DNA from: Tetmemena sp. SeJ-2015
Lineage: Eukaryota > Ciliophora > Spirotrichea > Sporadotrichida > Oxytrichidae
DNA: 64,000 nucleotides
NCBI GenBank assembly: GCA_027382625.1
Contig: JAJKFJ010021470.1
Coordinates: 21,776 to 85,775, forward strand
Reading direction: 5' to 3'
The position numbers and the translations under genes are program-made. The stretch's first letter is position 1; the number at the start of each line of letters is the position of its first letter. The notes under the pieces are model-generated. The model was not told where the DNA came from, ran no database searches, and worked only from the letters and a program-made list of their open reading frames with translations. Positions 1 to 12,000 of this stretch are shown in pieces.

Positions 1-176
1 TAACTCAAAATCAAATTTATAATGAGTTATCATCATACCTCTTGAAGAGTGATTTTTAGAATATTGTAATAGTTAAAATAGCAAATCAATTGATTTAAGT
101 TGTTTATGGCTTAACAACAACAAAACCTAAGAAATTTAGAACAACTGACTACAATTCCAACTTAGAATCTTCTAAT

Positions 177-2630
177 ATGCACTCATCTGTTTCAAAAATA
201 AACTCAAAGATTACTCCAGCCCAAGAGTATGACGATTCATATAATCCAAGCTAGAAGCTAAAAGCCTAATCTAATAGTACCTCAAACTTACTCATGAAGC
301 AGATGTAGAAGCATTAAGCAAGTTAACAGAAGTTAAAACCAGTCGTTGCTCTCAAAAATAGATTACCTCCTTCGGGCAGCAGCTCTTCGATTCGGCGTGC
401 AGATACTCACTTCTTTAAATTTAGCATTATATAAAAATGTAATGAGTTCACAAGGAGGAGGAAGAAGAAGGAATCAGAGAATCCCCCTCAAAATCTATAT
501 TCAGAATAGAAAATGTATCCGCTTCAAATTAGAAGCCATCTGGACTTAAGAGAAACAGTTAAAGCTTAAATTCATTAGGAATTCAAAGAAAGAATGAAAG
601 TTAACCAGGAACCTTCAAAAATCTGAAACAGCAGAGCAATATAAATGAGAGAGACAATAATCAAAGATCTCAACTTCCACCAATCCCAAACTAAAAAGTT
701 TCTTAGGCAGAAATTCCTATCTCTCTAAAGAGATAGATAAGTAATATAGTTTTAAATGCTAACATATAGATCAACATTCAGTCATCAGACTCTTAGAGAA
801 GCGATAGACTACAAAACGATTCCAACTTAAAGTTGAATAAAAGAGATATAAACCCTTATACTTCCAAGGATAAGAATATCTCTGACTAAGGAAATCAGAA
901 TTACCAGTATTCAACATAAAATAAAAATCATGCCGAGGGTTCTTCAAATTATCTTTGTTTCTATCAATTACTTAAAGATTTTCATTAAATCTAAACAAGC
1001 TTAGAAGTAAACAGTAAAGTTAGAGTACTCTCAAGGGTTTGAGTCTCAAGCAATCATCTTCAAATCTCATTACTCAGTCTCAAACTGACTAGCAGAGTAA
1101 TAATGATGTAAATTTCAAGATAAAGAGTATACAAAATAACTTGAACAACTTGCTGCTCGAAGATGAAGATGAGACTATAAATTTTTTTATTTAAGCTATG
1201 AGAATGGTTTGCTGGGATAAATGGACGAATCTGAACTTGATGAATTGGATAATAAGCATCGTTTTAACTCTAAGAGTCACAAGCTTATACAAGACAGGCT
1301 TTAGCTCGTGAAGGAAAACATTTAGCCTGATAGATAGACTACTGATGAAATTATATTTTAGCAGATGTCAATCCATTTTGTTATCTTATTTTGAAAAGAG
1401 GGAAGGAAGCACTCTTAACTTACTTAAATAGCAGTAAAGCAAATTATCGCACCCATCTCAAATGGGAAGATTCTAAACTATTGACTTACCCGAGGAAAGC
1501 ATCAACATCAAAATCACTATTTTTTAATTATAGCAACGACTTTTTAGGATCAAAGGATTAAAAGTTGACGAAGTAGGAGATAAAGCAATAACGAGAGAAG
1601 TAAAAGAGAAAGCAAAGAATCCATTTCATCACTTCAAAGATAAAGGAAATGCAAAAGAAGCGCACTTTCATGACTGCACCTGATATGATGGTAGAGGAGT
1701 CAGAAGGAGAGGATGAACCGCCCCAGTAGCACGTGGATGTATTTCAGTAACCTAAACCTGACATATTTGAGGAATATGCTGAGATGCTCCGAGAAGTTGA
1801 TTAGGCTCACAAAGTAGTGACTTAAGGCACAGATGACTTAGCAGAGATTAGAAAGATGATCTAGAAGACTAAATACAACATTATTGTAGATATAAAATTG
1901 TAGTCCCAGAGAATAACCTGATTTTATCCTATTATAACTCTCACATAAATACAGTTGATATTCTAAAGAATCAGCTCACAACAATCAACGAGAAATCTAA
2001 GGACGTGCTTTTATCAACTAATCTGAAACAAGATCTTCTTGGAAAGAAATAGCTCCGAAATGTACAATCTCAGAAGTAGTTGTATCTTTTAATTTTTAGC
2101 TGACTACAATAGGTAATTCATCAAAGGGCTAGCTTACAAACATAAAGACTGATTTGCCAAAGAAGAAAACTTCCAAAGCAGCTTATGATGATGAAGCACA
2201 CTCTAGAGAGATGAATTAAATGATTTTCTCTGCCGCCTCGGATTTTGACGATATTAAAGAAGCTAAATTACAGTAGAGGCCAAACTATCAGCAAGAAACT
2301 AAGATTGAAATAATGAACACTCTTCTCCATATCAATGGAACTATGAAGGAATTTGCTCAAGATATAGAAGATAGAATGGGAAGGGCTTTCAAGAGTAAAG
2401 CGGGCAAAAAATATGGACTTTCCGATGCTGAAATTGAAATTAGAAAAATAAAGGCAGACAGAGAGTAGATTAAATGAAATCTTATAGTTATCTATTTAAA
2501 AGAGGGAGGCAGCTTAGGGTTTAAAAGTGTAAAACAAAGTGCTGCAGAAATAGATAAGTAGGTGAAGCAATATATGAGCAATTAAACTGGTGTAGCAAAT
2601 GCTAAATTTCTTAAGAAGCACATCTTATGA
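177..2630 (+). CDS. Charged coiled-coil protein, eight IESs
   Basis: I do not recognise the family. With TAA/TAG as Gln, the frame is broken eight times, and each break coincides with a short AT-rich segment bounded by a direct repeat. Deleting all eight (41, 41, 29, 46, 31, 68, 20 and 27 bp) gives one frame of about 716 codons ending in TGA. The N-terminal third is Ser/Asn/Gln-rich. The middle carries an acidic Glu/Asp stretch followed by a Lys/Arg-rich helix, and the C-terminal half is heptad-like, suggesting a coiled coil. The frame is also open upstream of the ATG at 177 to the window edge, so the start is provisional. An ATG at 106 is in another frame. It converges on the next gene, with 103 bp between the stop codons. 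Confidence 0.8.
411..451 (+). other. IES, pointer TCAC
   Basis: A 41-bp AT-rich segment. TCAC occurs at 407-410 and again at 448-451. Removal shifts reading from frame 0 to frame 2, exactly where the downstream open frame lies. Confidence 0.85.
950..990 (+). other. IES, pointer AAAT
   Basis: A 41-bp segment between AAAT copies at 946-949 and 987-990. Removal joins the Ser/Asn-rich frame (frame 2) to frame 1, which is open downstream. Confidence 0.75.
1175..1203 (+). other. IES, pointer TGAGA
   Basis: A 29-bp segment with TGAGA at 1170-1174 and 1199-1203. Removal keeps the acidic stretch in frame into the next open segment. Confidence 0.85.
1351..1396 (+). other. IES, pointer TGAAA
   Basis: A 46-bp segment with TGAAA at 1346-1350 and 1392-1396. 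Left in place it leads to an in-frame TGA; removed, the frame continues. Confidence 0.85.
1507..1537 (+). other. IES, pointer CAAC
   Basis: A 31-bp segment with CAAC at 1503-1506 and 1534-1537. Removal restores the frame into the Lys-rich helix. Confidence 0.85.
1894..1961 (+). other. IES, pointer GATAT
   Basis: A 68-bp segment with GATAT at 1889-1893 and 1957-1961. It holds in-frame stops; removal restores a coiled-coil frame. Confidence 0.85.
2080..2099 (+). other. IES, pointer TAG
   Basis: A 20-bp segment between TAG at 2077-2079 and 2097-2099. Removal avoids a TGA and restores the frame. Confidence 0.75.
2475..2501 (+). other. IES, pointer AAA
   Basis: A 27-bp segment that starts with a TGA in the gene's frame. 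AAA ends at 2474 and again at 2501. Removal keeps frame 0 to the terminal TGA at 2628-2630. The short pointer makes the exact edges uncertain by a base or two. Confidence 0.65.
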
Positions 2631-2733
2631 AATTTCAACAGCTTAGAAGAATTATTTGACTAACTACAATATTAGAATCACATAATTTACCCATACGAAT
2701 AGTATTTCCACAATTAAAGACAAAAGCTATATT

Positions 2734-3816
2734 TCATTTGAATTATAATTGTCTCGAATCTATAGCATTCTAGCCATTCGCAGAAAAGCCTTATTCTCTA
2801 GGGCTACTTTCATCATTATTTCTGTCTAATCTCTTCACCAAAACATAAGGTGGAGTCTTAAGTTTATCATGAGTATCTCCCTCATAAAACATTTACTCTT
2901 GCTGGAGCAATGAGACTATCATTTCTCCAACGTCTTAATTCATGTCCTTAACTAGAACTTGCTTTGCTTTATTTTCTTCAATTTTAGATTAGAGAAAACT
3001 AACTGACTCTTCTATGATACTTTAGTATAGTTTCAACTCATCCTTCTTTCTTTAAATCTTCTCTTTTTGTGTGTAGACCTTTTGAGGGAAGAAGTACATG
3101 AATTTATTCTATATGATAGATCAACTTAGAAACCTTATGTAGAATTTTGGATTCTTTAGAAAAAGTAACTTACCATGTCTTGATATCGTTAATGCTCTTG
3201 TTTCACTCTTTGATATTAGGAAATTGATTGCATCTCTTTTTTTGTCAAGTTAGCTAACTTTTCCCTCTATCATTAACTCTTCTTCTTGTTTTTAGGCTTG
3301 TCTAATTGAAGAAATATCGCTTTCAAATTTCTCTAGTTATTTTTCAGTTTATAAAGTCTCCTGATCACACTATTTTTCAAGAAGACGCTTTTCCTTTTAC
3401 TTCTCTGCGATTTAAGCTTTGAGTAAATTTATCTACGAAGTAAGGGAATTCAACTCTTATTCTTAGGCATCTATTTAATTGTCCTTTGAAAAAATCAGCT
3501 TCTCTAACTTTTCACTACAACAAAATTTAACATAGAACTAAAAAAGAAAGTCAAAATATATATGCTATTCATAATTGCAAACTTACTTCTCTTGATCTTA
3601 AATGAGTTCAATAAAGCGTTTACTCTCTTGGATTGCTTTGGTAGCTTCCTCCATCCATTTAGTCATAGGAGTTACTTTTTCATTTAGATCATCAGGATTA
3701 CAGGCTTGCACTTCTGCTCTTCGTTCAATACCTTCTTCGTAGTCTTTCAAGTTATTGAAGAAAAACTTTAGACGCTTCAAACTCAGTATGAAGTTTCTTT
3801 TGGATTATTCAGACAT
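2734..3816 (-). CDS. Coiled-coil protein with GT-AG introns
   Basis: Unrecognised family. The start ATG is at 3816-3814, opening MSEQSKRNF, and the gene reads leftward to a TGA at 2736-2734. At least two breaks look like introns: a donor GTAAGTTTGC near 3589 with a TTTTTAG acceptor, and a donor GTAAGTTACT near 3173. After the Trp-containing N-terminal domain the protein is almost pure heptad coiled coil, rich in Glu, Lys and Gln (many Gln as TAA/TAG). It ends with a short polar tail. Convergent with the gene ending at 2630. A cytoskeletal or ciliary role is possible for such a protein, but nothing here proves one. Confidence 0.75.
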
Positions 3817-4325
3817 TAGGATTTTAAATTATTTTTTGAATTTTACTATTTTCATATCTTTAATTATAGCAGTTTTGGTTTTAATGATCTAAATTTGATC
3901 AGATAATAATTTAAAAATAAATAATTGGTCAGAAAATCCCTGATTGAATGAATGAACGAAAGAAATAATATCATTGCCAGCCTCCTTATTTAAGAGGGAA
4001 AAGTCTTTATAATATAGGTGCTATAATAGATAAGAGAATAGTTTTAGAAAAAAAATAAGAGAAGGTTTGTTTTGAATGTTTCTTAAGAAATTAATTATTT
4101 ATGGCCAGCAAAAATGCACTTGCACAAAATCAGCAGCTTCATTTCTGCTCCTCTGTTAGTCAAATATCTTTCATGCTTTCTTTGGAGAAATTAAAGCTCT
4201 GACCCCATGCTTATAGTAGTGCTGTTGCCATTTATATTAGGTGCGCTCTTAGTCCGTGTCCCGGTGCTTTGCTTCGCATTTAACTTTCATTGTGAGCTTC
4301 TTTAAAGCTCATCATGCCATCATGT
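3817..4325. other. Intergenic, no gene seen
   Basis: AT-rich up to about 4080, then a more GC-balanced stretch up to the H3 stop. The latter probably holds the 3' untranslated region of the H3 chromosome. No supported open frame on either strand. Confidence 0.5.
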
Positions 4326-4742
<417 letters not shown>

Positions 4743-4943
4743 CTTGATAATTAGTTACTTCGGTAAAAGGTACTCGGTAGTAGTAAGTTTTGCTTTTAAA
4801 TTTAATTATAATCATTATAATCCCGGGCCTTAAATAGGCCTAATTTTGGAGGGTCGGGGTATTAGAGCGACACATTTAAATATTTGAACTAGCAGCTGCG
4901 GCTTCCTCGAGTGTTTTTTAATACAATTGTAAACTTTTTTAAG
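4743..4943 (-). promoter_or_regulatory. Upstream region of H3
   Basis: Directly 5' of the H3 start. It contains AT-rich stretches (around 4795-4820 and 4870-4885) and a GC-richer patch near 4822-4860. It is a plausible promoter; no specific element is assigned. Confidence 0.35.
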
Positions 4944-5151
4944 ATGCCCAATTTATAGAACCTGACGGCTAGAAAGGGCAATATAATTAATAAGAGTTTG
5001 AAGTTCAAGCGATTTCTTCTAAATATAGAAAAGTTTGAGTAGAGATTAAATTTAAGAGAAATTAATGAGTAGGGAGAGACTTAACTTAAAATAACATAGA
5101 AATATATGATAGGTTGTTAGAAGGCATATTTAAGTATACTTCATAAATGTC

Positions 5152-6843
5152 TCAATAAACTTTCATTCCTTTTTACCTGTGCTTCTAATTGCACATCCTT
5201 ATATGCTTTTCAGCAGCTAGCTCGTTGAATTTCCTTTTGCAGTTAGGACACTATTTTCTGTCATCAAATTATGATGCTAAGTTTGTGTCTGGAATCCCTC
5301 CTCCTCCACCTCTTGCTGCTTGCATTGCTTGTCTAAATTGCTCACTCTTCTATCTCCACTTAGTCGATTTACCTTTCTTATCTACTTGCATTCCTCTTGT
5401 CTATTTGACCTCTTGAATCTTACCAGGCTTTGAGTCTATTTTTGTTGGCCTTGCCTTTGACTATGGTCTGCCACTGTTCCTCGATTGAGATCTAATTTTT
5501 TAAAGCTCTGATACTTTTTCTAGAATCCTACTTCTATTAGGCAACGCTGGAAGCTTAGTTTCACTTTATTCATCCTCATTATCCTAGCTAAAGTTTTACT
5601 GGTTTGTTATTGAAGCGCAGCTTTTTAGGATGCTATAAATTTTTCTATGATCCTCTATGTAACCTCTTTCTTCTCGGTATGAATCAAAATTTTCTGCTAC
5701 AGCTTCATTATCTATGTCGTTCTTAACTTGATAAGACCCTGAGCCCTTAAGATAATTATAAGTACCAAATAAGTTAACTCAATTTATTTAAGGGGCATTT
5801 CATATTCTCTGTCTTTTTGTTGTTTCAAATTGCTTTATCTTCTATTATTGAGTGGAGGGTCGTCATAATAGTCATTCTCTAAACTTTGTTTCGGTTGATT
5901 TCTCTTCTAATTAATTTTTGGAAAACTAGAATGGATTTCTTCGTTGTTATCTAGTTTCGATTTTCGCTCATAATTGTAAGGATTTATCTAACCATCTTCT
6001 CCATCAAAAGAAGGCTAAAATTATTATGCTTAATAGTCTTAATAAAAAAATAAGCTGAGAGTTTGATCGACCTATATTAGTTTGCTGATTTAGCTACCTT
6101 AGCTTCATTCTCGCTAAACTTAAATTATTCGATGGAATGATTTAAAACTATTCATAAATAGTAAGTTATCTAATCTCAAAATTATTTGATGATTGGGAGC
6201 TTTCCCTTGTTAACTTATTGATTCTGTCGTTTTCTATTAACTCCATCGTCCTCATCTTCAATGAGAGTAGTTATATTTTAAGTTTTAGGGTTGATCTAAA
6301 GAATGAGTAAACTAGTTTTATTGCTACAATTGCTTCTTTACTTCCAGCTTTTCAAGCAACCTTCTTCCGAAAATTAAATGCTTTTCATTATTGAGGAGTC
6401 CTCCTCCCTAGGAATTTGAATGACTCATTCCTGAATTATTAGCATACTTGATACATATAAACAAATTATAAGTGGAATAAGAACTTTAATTTGTTCCTCT
6501 TATAGGGATCGTTTGGATTCCATTAGGAGGTGTCATAGCTTCTAAGATGATCTGGAATGAAAACTCTGCGAAAATTTTCATTATAATAGGTTCCCAAGTT
6601 TTCATGGTTCATGGTAGACTCATCATACTCTGTGAGCTATCCATTTGAATTTATCAAATGATAACAAAGAAATTTCACATTTTGATCTAGCTGAATATTA
6701 GTAGGATAAGGAGATGGCTGCTCTTTTATTTCAATTTTGCTTTTGAGAAGCTTCAAATTCTACTTGAGAACAGGTATGTTTACTGGTGAGGGAGGAGTGG
6801 GTGGAATCAAATATCCCTCTTCATCATATCTCTCTTCGTCCAT
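5152..6843 (-). CDS. C2HC zinc-finger protein (ZC2HC1-like finger)
   Basis: The start ATG at 6843-6841 opens an acidic, Pro-rich N-terminus (MDEERYDEEGYLIPPTPPS). The C-terminal part carries a C-x2-C-x12-H-x4-C finger (CPNCKRKF ... HIRMC) typical of the zf-C2HC_2 family, preceded by a basic Ser/Arg/Lys-rich region and a short Gly run, and ends in TGA at 5154-5152. The middle (about 5500-6430) switches frame several times with AT-rich segments, as expected for IESs; I did not fix their edges. The finger class usually binds zinc and is found in proteins of poorly known function. Confidence 0.75.
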
Positions 6844-6952
6844 TTAAAAATAATTTAACTCAATAAACGATTTACCTCTAAGTCAGAATTTGATACTTGC
6901 TTTGTAAAATTCTCAAGAGTTGAGAGTAGAAAATGATGAGAAACTTTAGCAG
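6844..6952. promoter_or_regulatory. Short divergent intergenic region
   Basis: About 110 bp separate the divergent C2HC and Gln-rich genes. AT-rich. Because hypotrich genes usually reside on separate macronuclear chromosomes, it may contain two chromosome ends rather than a shared promoter. Confidence 0.4.
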
Positions 6953-8565
6953 ATGGAGTCGCTTCTTTAGTAGCTACTCTAAGGCGCCACTAACCCTCAA
7001 ATGTAAAGTTAGAGCCAAGCAAATGCCTATTCTCAGCAGGCATTCTCAACTTATGGAAATGAAAATCCATCTCCTGCCTCTGCCTCATCTTAGTACTACA
7101 CTTAATAAAGTAGACATCACTAGCATGACTAATAGACACCTTCACATTATTCTAATAGCTCTCAGTAGATACACAATCAGTAGAGATCCCAACAAAAATC
7201 TCGCTCTGGAAGTGGTCTCAAAAATTAAGTTGGCCCAGGGAATTAAAGACATTAATAAGCGACGGGCTACTTAACTCTGGCGTAGGCTTTAGATGAACAA
7301 GAAGTGTACAGAGGGAGATAAATGCCCTACAATCAATATCCTATAAGTTAAAGAGGCTACAACGACTATCCTCAAGCTTATACAAGCCATGAGCCTTCTT
7401 ATAGACACACTCTTGAATAATAATAACCACATGGCCAGTCATAAAGTCATTACGATCCCTAGTATACATTTTAGCATGAATTATTTATACCACCGCTTTT
7501 TAAAATGCTTTACTACAACATGTAAATGCATCATTATCAAGGATATGAAAATGTTGAAGATTCTTAGCATAGTGCTTAGGCAAATCCTTAAAGATACAGA
7601 ATCTAAAGCGATCAAGATGTTTAGATGATAGATAATGTATATAGTTCTAATAGCTTCCTTCAAGCTGAACTTGATTAGCTATTTAGGTTTGGCTACGCGG
7701 AGTATTCCACATGTATTTCATTTATTCAAAAATTTGAAGAGGGCTCACTTGTCCCTCATCAAAGTGAGATCATGGATGGATAAAGCCCTGAGGAGCTAGA
7801 TAGAGATATGCAAATGATTCAGGAGCTAAAGTAGTAATGTAAAGATTTTGAAGTCTGGAGCATGAAAGTTTCAAGATGCTTGAGGAATGAAAACGGGAAT
7901 TCAACCTATTCAGTAAGGCCCTTTTTAGATGATTCATTAAATTGTGTAGGAATTAGAATTGCTGATGAAGGAAGGAGGGGAGTATTTTGATAGAATAGAG
8001 AGCATGGACAAGCGCTAATATTCCAATCAGTGGAATGAATATTATGGCTGGAAAGTTAAAGTCACTGAGTTCTTCTCAGAATACTAAGAATGGAAGAATC
8101 ACTCGAGTTTATAGGAAGAAACTTATCCTCGATTTGTAGGTTTATTATCTTAAAATTGTTTTTAGGTTAAGAATTGCAACTAATTAACAGAAGAGTTTAG
8201 AAGACTCAAGCAATTAAAGAGCTAGACTGTAAAATTCATATTTATCATTCTTTATTTAGCATGAACAACTTCTAGTCATTCAAAAGGATTTAAGCAACAA
8301 GAGATTTTGCTAGATAGAGATTAATAAAGAGGATGATGAAGATGAGAAGAAGAACTCATTAGAGCATCATAATGCAGAAGAATTCAATTATGGGTTACCG
8401 ACTCAAAGAGAAAACTTATAGAGCATCTTGAAAGAGTCTGATGGCTTTTTAGGAATAGGAGATGAAGGAGATGTAATTATGATAGATGATCTTATTAGTG
8501 GTCCAGAGGAATAATTAAAGAATGAGCAGTTTTAGATAGAGAACGATATAGAAAAGCATTAGTGA
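6953..8565 (+). CDS. Gln-rich protein with three small introns
   Basis: The frame from ATG 6953 is open for over 300 codons only with TAA/TAG as Gln. It is strongly Gln/Ser/His/Tyr-rich with repeated QQ, so prion-like low complexity. Three breaks fit tiny GT-AG introns: about 38 nt near 7910-7947 (GTAAGGCC...TGTAG), about 30 nt near 8138-8167 (GTAGGTTT...TTTTTAG), and about 33 nt near 8228-8260 (GTAAAATTC...TTTAG). The C-terminal half is more ordered (a Trp/Tyr/Glu-rich helix region, then an acidic segment). Ends TGA at 8563-8565. No known domain recognised. The frame is also open a little upstream, so the start could be earlier. Confidence 0.75.
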
Positions 8566-9056
8566 TTCCAAAAAACTAGTTCGTTACTTTCTTGACAAAT
8601 TATTTCTAACAAATTAATTTTATTTCATAATTCCAATAAGCATCATCTTAGAAATTTAGAAGTATTCTTCTAAACTCTTGAGCCATGTTTAGGAGCTTCT
8701 TAACATTCTTTTTGAATTATACCTTGCTTTATTTAGGAGCAGTTAGTTCAAGTTTCCCACTTCCATTTGAAACATTAGCCAATCTTAGAATTTTCATTGC
8801 TTCAACATACCATCTTCTTTATCTGATGATTAGAATTATAGTAAATAGTTTAATTATCATTGATGATTGATTATAATAATTACCGTGGGCTAAAAAATTA
8901 TAGTATTTAAATTAGCAGTTTCAAGCCCCTTCCATATGCAGTTTTCACTGCTAATAAAAATTAATATGAGTTTCTTCTTTAATCTTTATAGCTCAGCTCA
9001 TAGAAAATATTACACACACTCCTCTTCTTCTTCATTATCATTTTTGTTTACTTATG
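8566..9056. other. AT-rich intergenic region
   Basis: Contains short open frames with no ciliate-gene character. I see no gene here. Confidence 0.5.
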
Positions 9057-12000
9057 TCACATATAACCCTCTTATTAATAATTTGATTCACTTATTTATA
9101 AAATTTGCAACTATAATTCCTCACTTTCTTCAACTTCAACCTGGAAAGACTCACTTTAAAGGTAAAGTTTCAGAATTGAATGTGTGACTTTGTCCATAAG
9201 GAAGTAATTAACTAGCTATTATTCTTGCAATTTAAGTTAAGCCTGGAGTTATTTACTCTTTTTGATACTCTTATCCTAACAACATTATAAGATAAAAATG
9301 AGAGACTTACCTTTCCTGAAGAATCTTCGTTTTAAGTTTCAGTATCGAGTTGAATATTTACAAATTCTAACTCCTCTAATTTCTCTAAATTAAGATCCTC
9401 AACAGGAGATTATGCTAAATATGGCTAAATAGCATCTAGCCACTTCTCGATGCGATAATTAATTTCTCGCAGTTAAGGGATTTCTTCTAAGTAGATTGGG
9501 ACATATAATTCTCCTTCATTTATTAAAAATAACTGAATTTATAATAGTAAAATGAAAAAATATGGATTGAGCAGATCTAAAAGTTAGACATATGATGGCT
9601 TGTTTATATTTGTAAATGCTTCTAAGTTGAAGTCTTCTTTAGAAAACTCATTTCCTTTTGAATTGAATAGAGGTTCCTCATGTTTTGATAAATGGATGGT
9701 CCCCGTCAATTTATCGTAATTAAACATAATTCTTGAGCAACCGATGCAAAAGTAGTTAGGGATCTTATTTCCAAGAGCTCTGCTGATTCCAATGCAGTCT
9801 CCATGGAACCACTCCTAACAGCATCCACATGCAATCATAAATCCTTACCCGTCATCTCCTCTTCCGCAGATGCAGTATTCTTAATTGTCTGCATACTCAT
9901 ACTTCATAATTGGTTTTCTATAAGCGAGAGGGATCAGTTAATCTAAAGAGCTAGATGGTTATCTAAGATCTTTCATCATATGAGTGTGCTATTCTTTTGA
10001 TTCCTCACCATCCTCATCTATTTCTCTTTCACCTATTTAATTGCTTTGATCATATTCCCCTGTCATCCCTCTCATCTAATTAAGCTTTCTTCTCCATTTT
10101 TCGCTGAACTTGATGTCCCTATCATATTCCTGAGCTACTTAGTTTCTATGAGTCAAATTTTCTAGCACCTTAGACTGAATAATTTTTCGTGCCATAAGTT
10201 TCCAATATCTTAATTTATTACAGTTATATTATAAGATAATTCTCTAATGAATGAGCGCATAAATCAACTAAACTTTTGAGAATTTCAAGCTCCGGCCCTT
10301 GCACATCCAATATATTTTGAGCTTCATCTATATGCTTTCTCAAGCCTTCAAAATTTTCACCTACTCCAAGAGATTCTGAGTCCGAGCTTATTTATTCTAA
10401 CTTCAAAAGATTTTCATTCATATTATGGGCTTTCCCCGTACTCGTATCTATCTACTCTTCTTGACCCTTATTCTAGTGAGAAACAATTTAAACAGATTAA
10501 TCGCTCTAGTTACTCTTCTGAAGATCGGCAACCTTGTTCATTAAATTTTCATTAGAAGGTTTGACAGCAATAAGTCTTTTTTCAGCTATAATTCCATTTT
10601 CAAGCATAGCCAAAGTTCTATCTTTCCATGCAATAACATCTTGGTGGAAATTTTTTAGTTCAATATACTCTGCTAAGTTAACTTTGAGCCACTTCTTTCC
10701 AAGTTCAAGCAACTGCAAAATTCCCTTCATGTATCGCTAGTGCTATTCTTACTGTGAAGGATTTAATTATTCGGCTTCTCCTTTTTGAGTGCGTGAGTTG
10801 CTTTGGAAGGAATCTTTTGAATTTAAAGAAGAAGATTAAGACTCTGCTGGGTTTGCCTCTAGATTGGAAAATTCATCTAACCATTTTTAGCACAATTCGA
10901 GCTGCTTGGATAACAATTTAGAAAGCTCTTAACAATTTTGATCCTCTTAAATGTCAGGGTGATTTGAGTCTAAAAATTAAATAAAATTCATATTATAAAA
11001 AATTCAAATTAAATAATAAAGAAATAAATATGGTGTTTTAACTATAAAAAATCTCTGAAAATCTCTTTATTCACTTAATATCCCTTGTTTATTGGAAAAT
11101 TAAATGTTAAAATAAGTTTTTCTTAGTGAAAATTTAAATATTTAGGAATGAGTTTGTATTTTCCAAATTACTCAATGTTTGCTTGTTTCGATCTTTGGAA
11201 AGTTAATAATTTTATATTATAAAAATGGAAGAGGAAGACATTCAAAGAAGTAACTACTATGATGATAACTTTGGAGATGAGTATAATTCTGCTTAAAAGA
11301 GAAATATGGAAAGCAGCTAGCAAGAGTAGAATTACACATCTGAATCAGGAACAGAAGTCGAAAATAATGTCCCACTCCCTAAAACTAAGAACCAGCAACT
11401 ATTTCGCACTTCAAAAGAACATCTAGGAAATGCTGGCTAAAACGAAGCGAATGAGTCAACCAACATCAATGGATAGCTTAAATGAGAGAATATAAAGTCT
11501 GAATCAAATCATTCAAATGCAACGCCAAATATTCAGCAGTCGAGATAGTAACCACACTTGTTCAATAATAATCTGGAGAATCCTGAATTCGAATATAACG
11601 GGCAATATCAGAATGGATATCCTCCTTAAGATGCACTCTTTTCTGGCTAAATATAAGCTCCTCCTAAGATTAGAATGAAAAGGTTGCTTGAAGATGACTC
11701 ACCCTTTAAGGTAAAAATTGTGATAGAGCCTCTTGATAATCTGGTTAGAGAATACACACTTGACAGAGCTGGCTAGCATAAAACTTTGATGGAGTTCTTG
11801 TAACAAATTTGCACCGATATTCCAAATGGAACAGAATCTGTATTGGTAACAGAAGCTGAAGATAGGATGATTGTGGATGTGATGGCGATTGAAAGAGGAG
11901 AAAAGCTTAAACTAGTTAGAATGAATCCGGAGGTAGGAGTGTTTCAGAATAAGATAAGGATATTGTTTAACGAGTTCCAAAAGTCTTAGCAATAGTTGCA

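Noticed and set aside
4944..5150. Small plus-strand ORF (MPNLQNLTARKG) next to H3
   Set aside because: Open in ciliate code, but it lies in the 3' flank of the C2HC gene, is AT-rich and matches nothing; kept out for lack of support.
7389..7663. Standard-code ORFs on both strands at 7.4-7.7 kb
   Set aside because: They overlap the much longer Gln-rich frame read with TAA/TAG as Gln.
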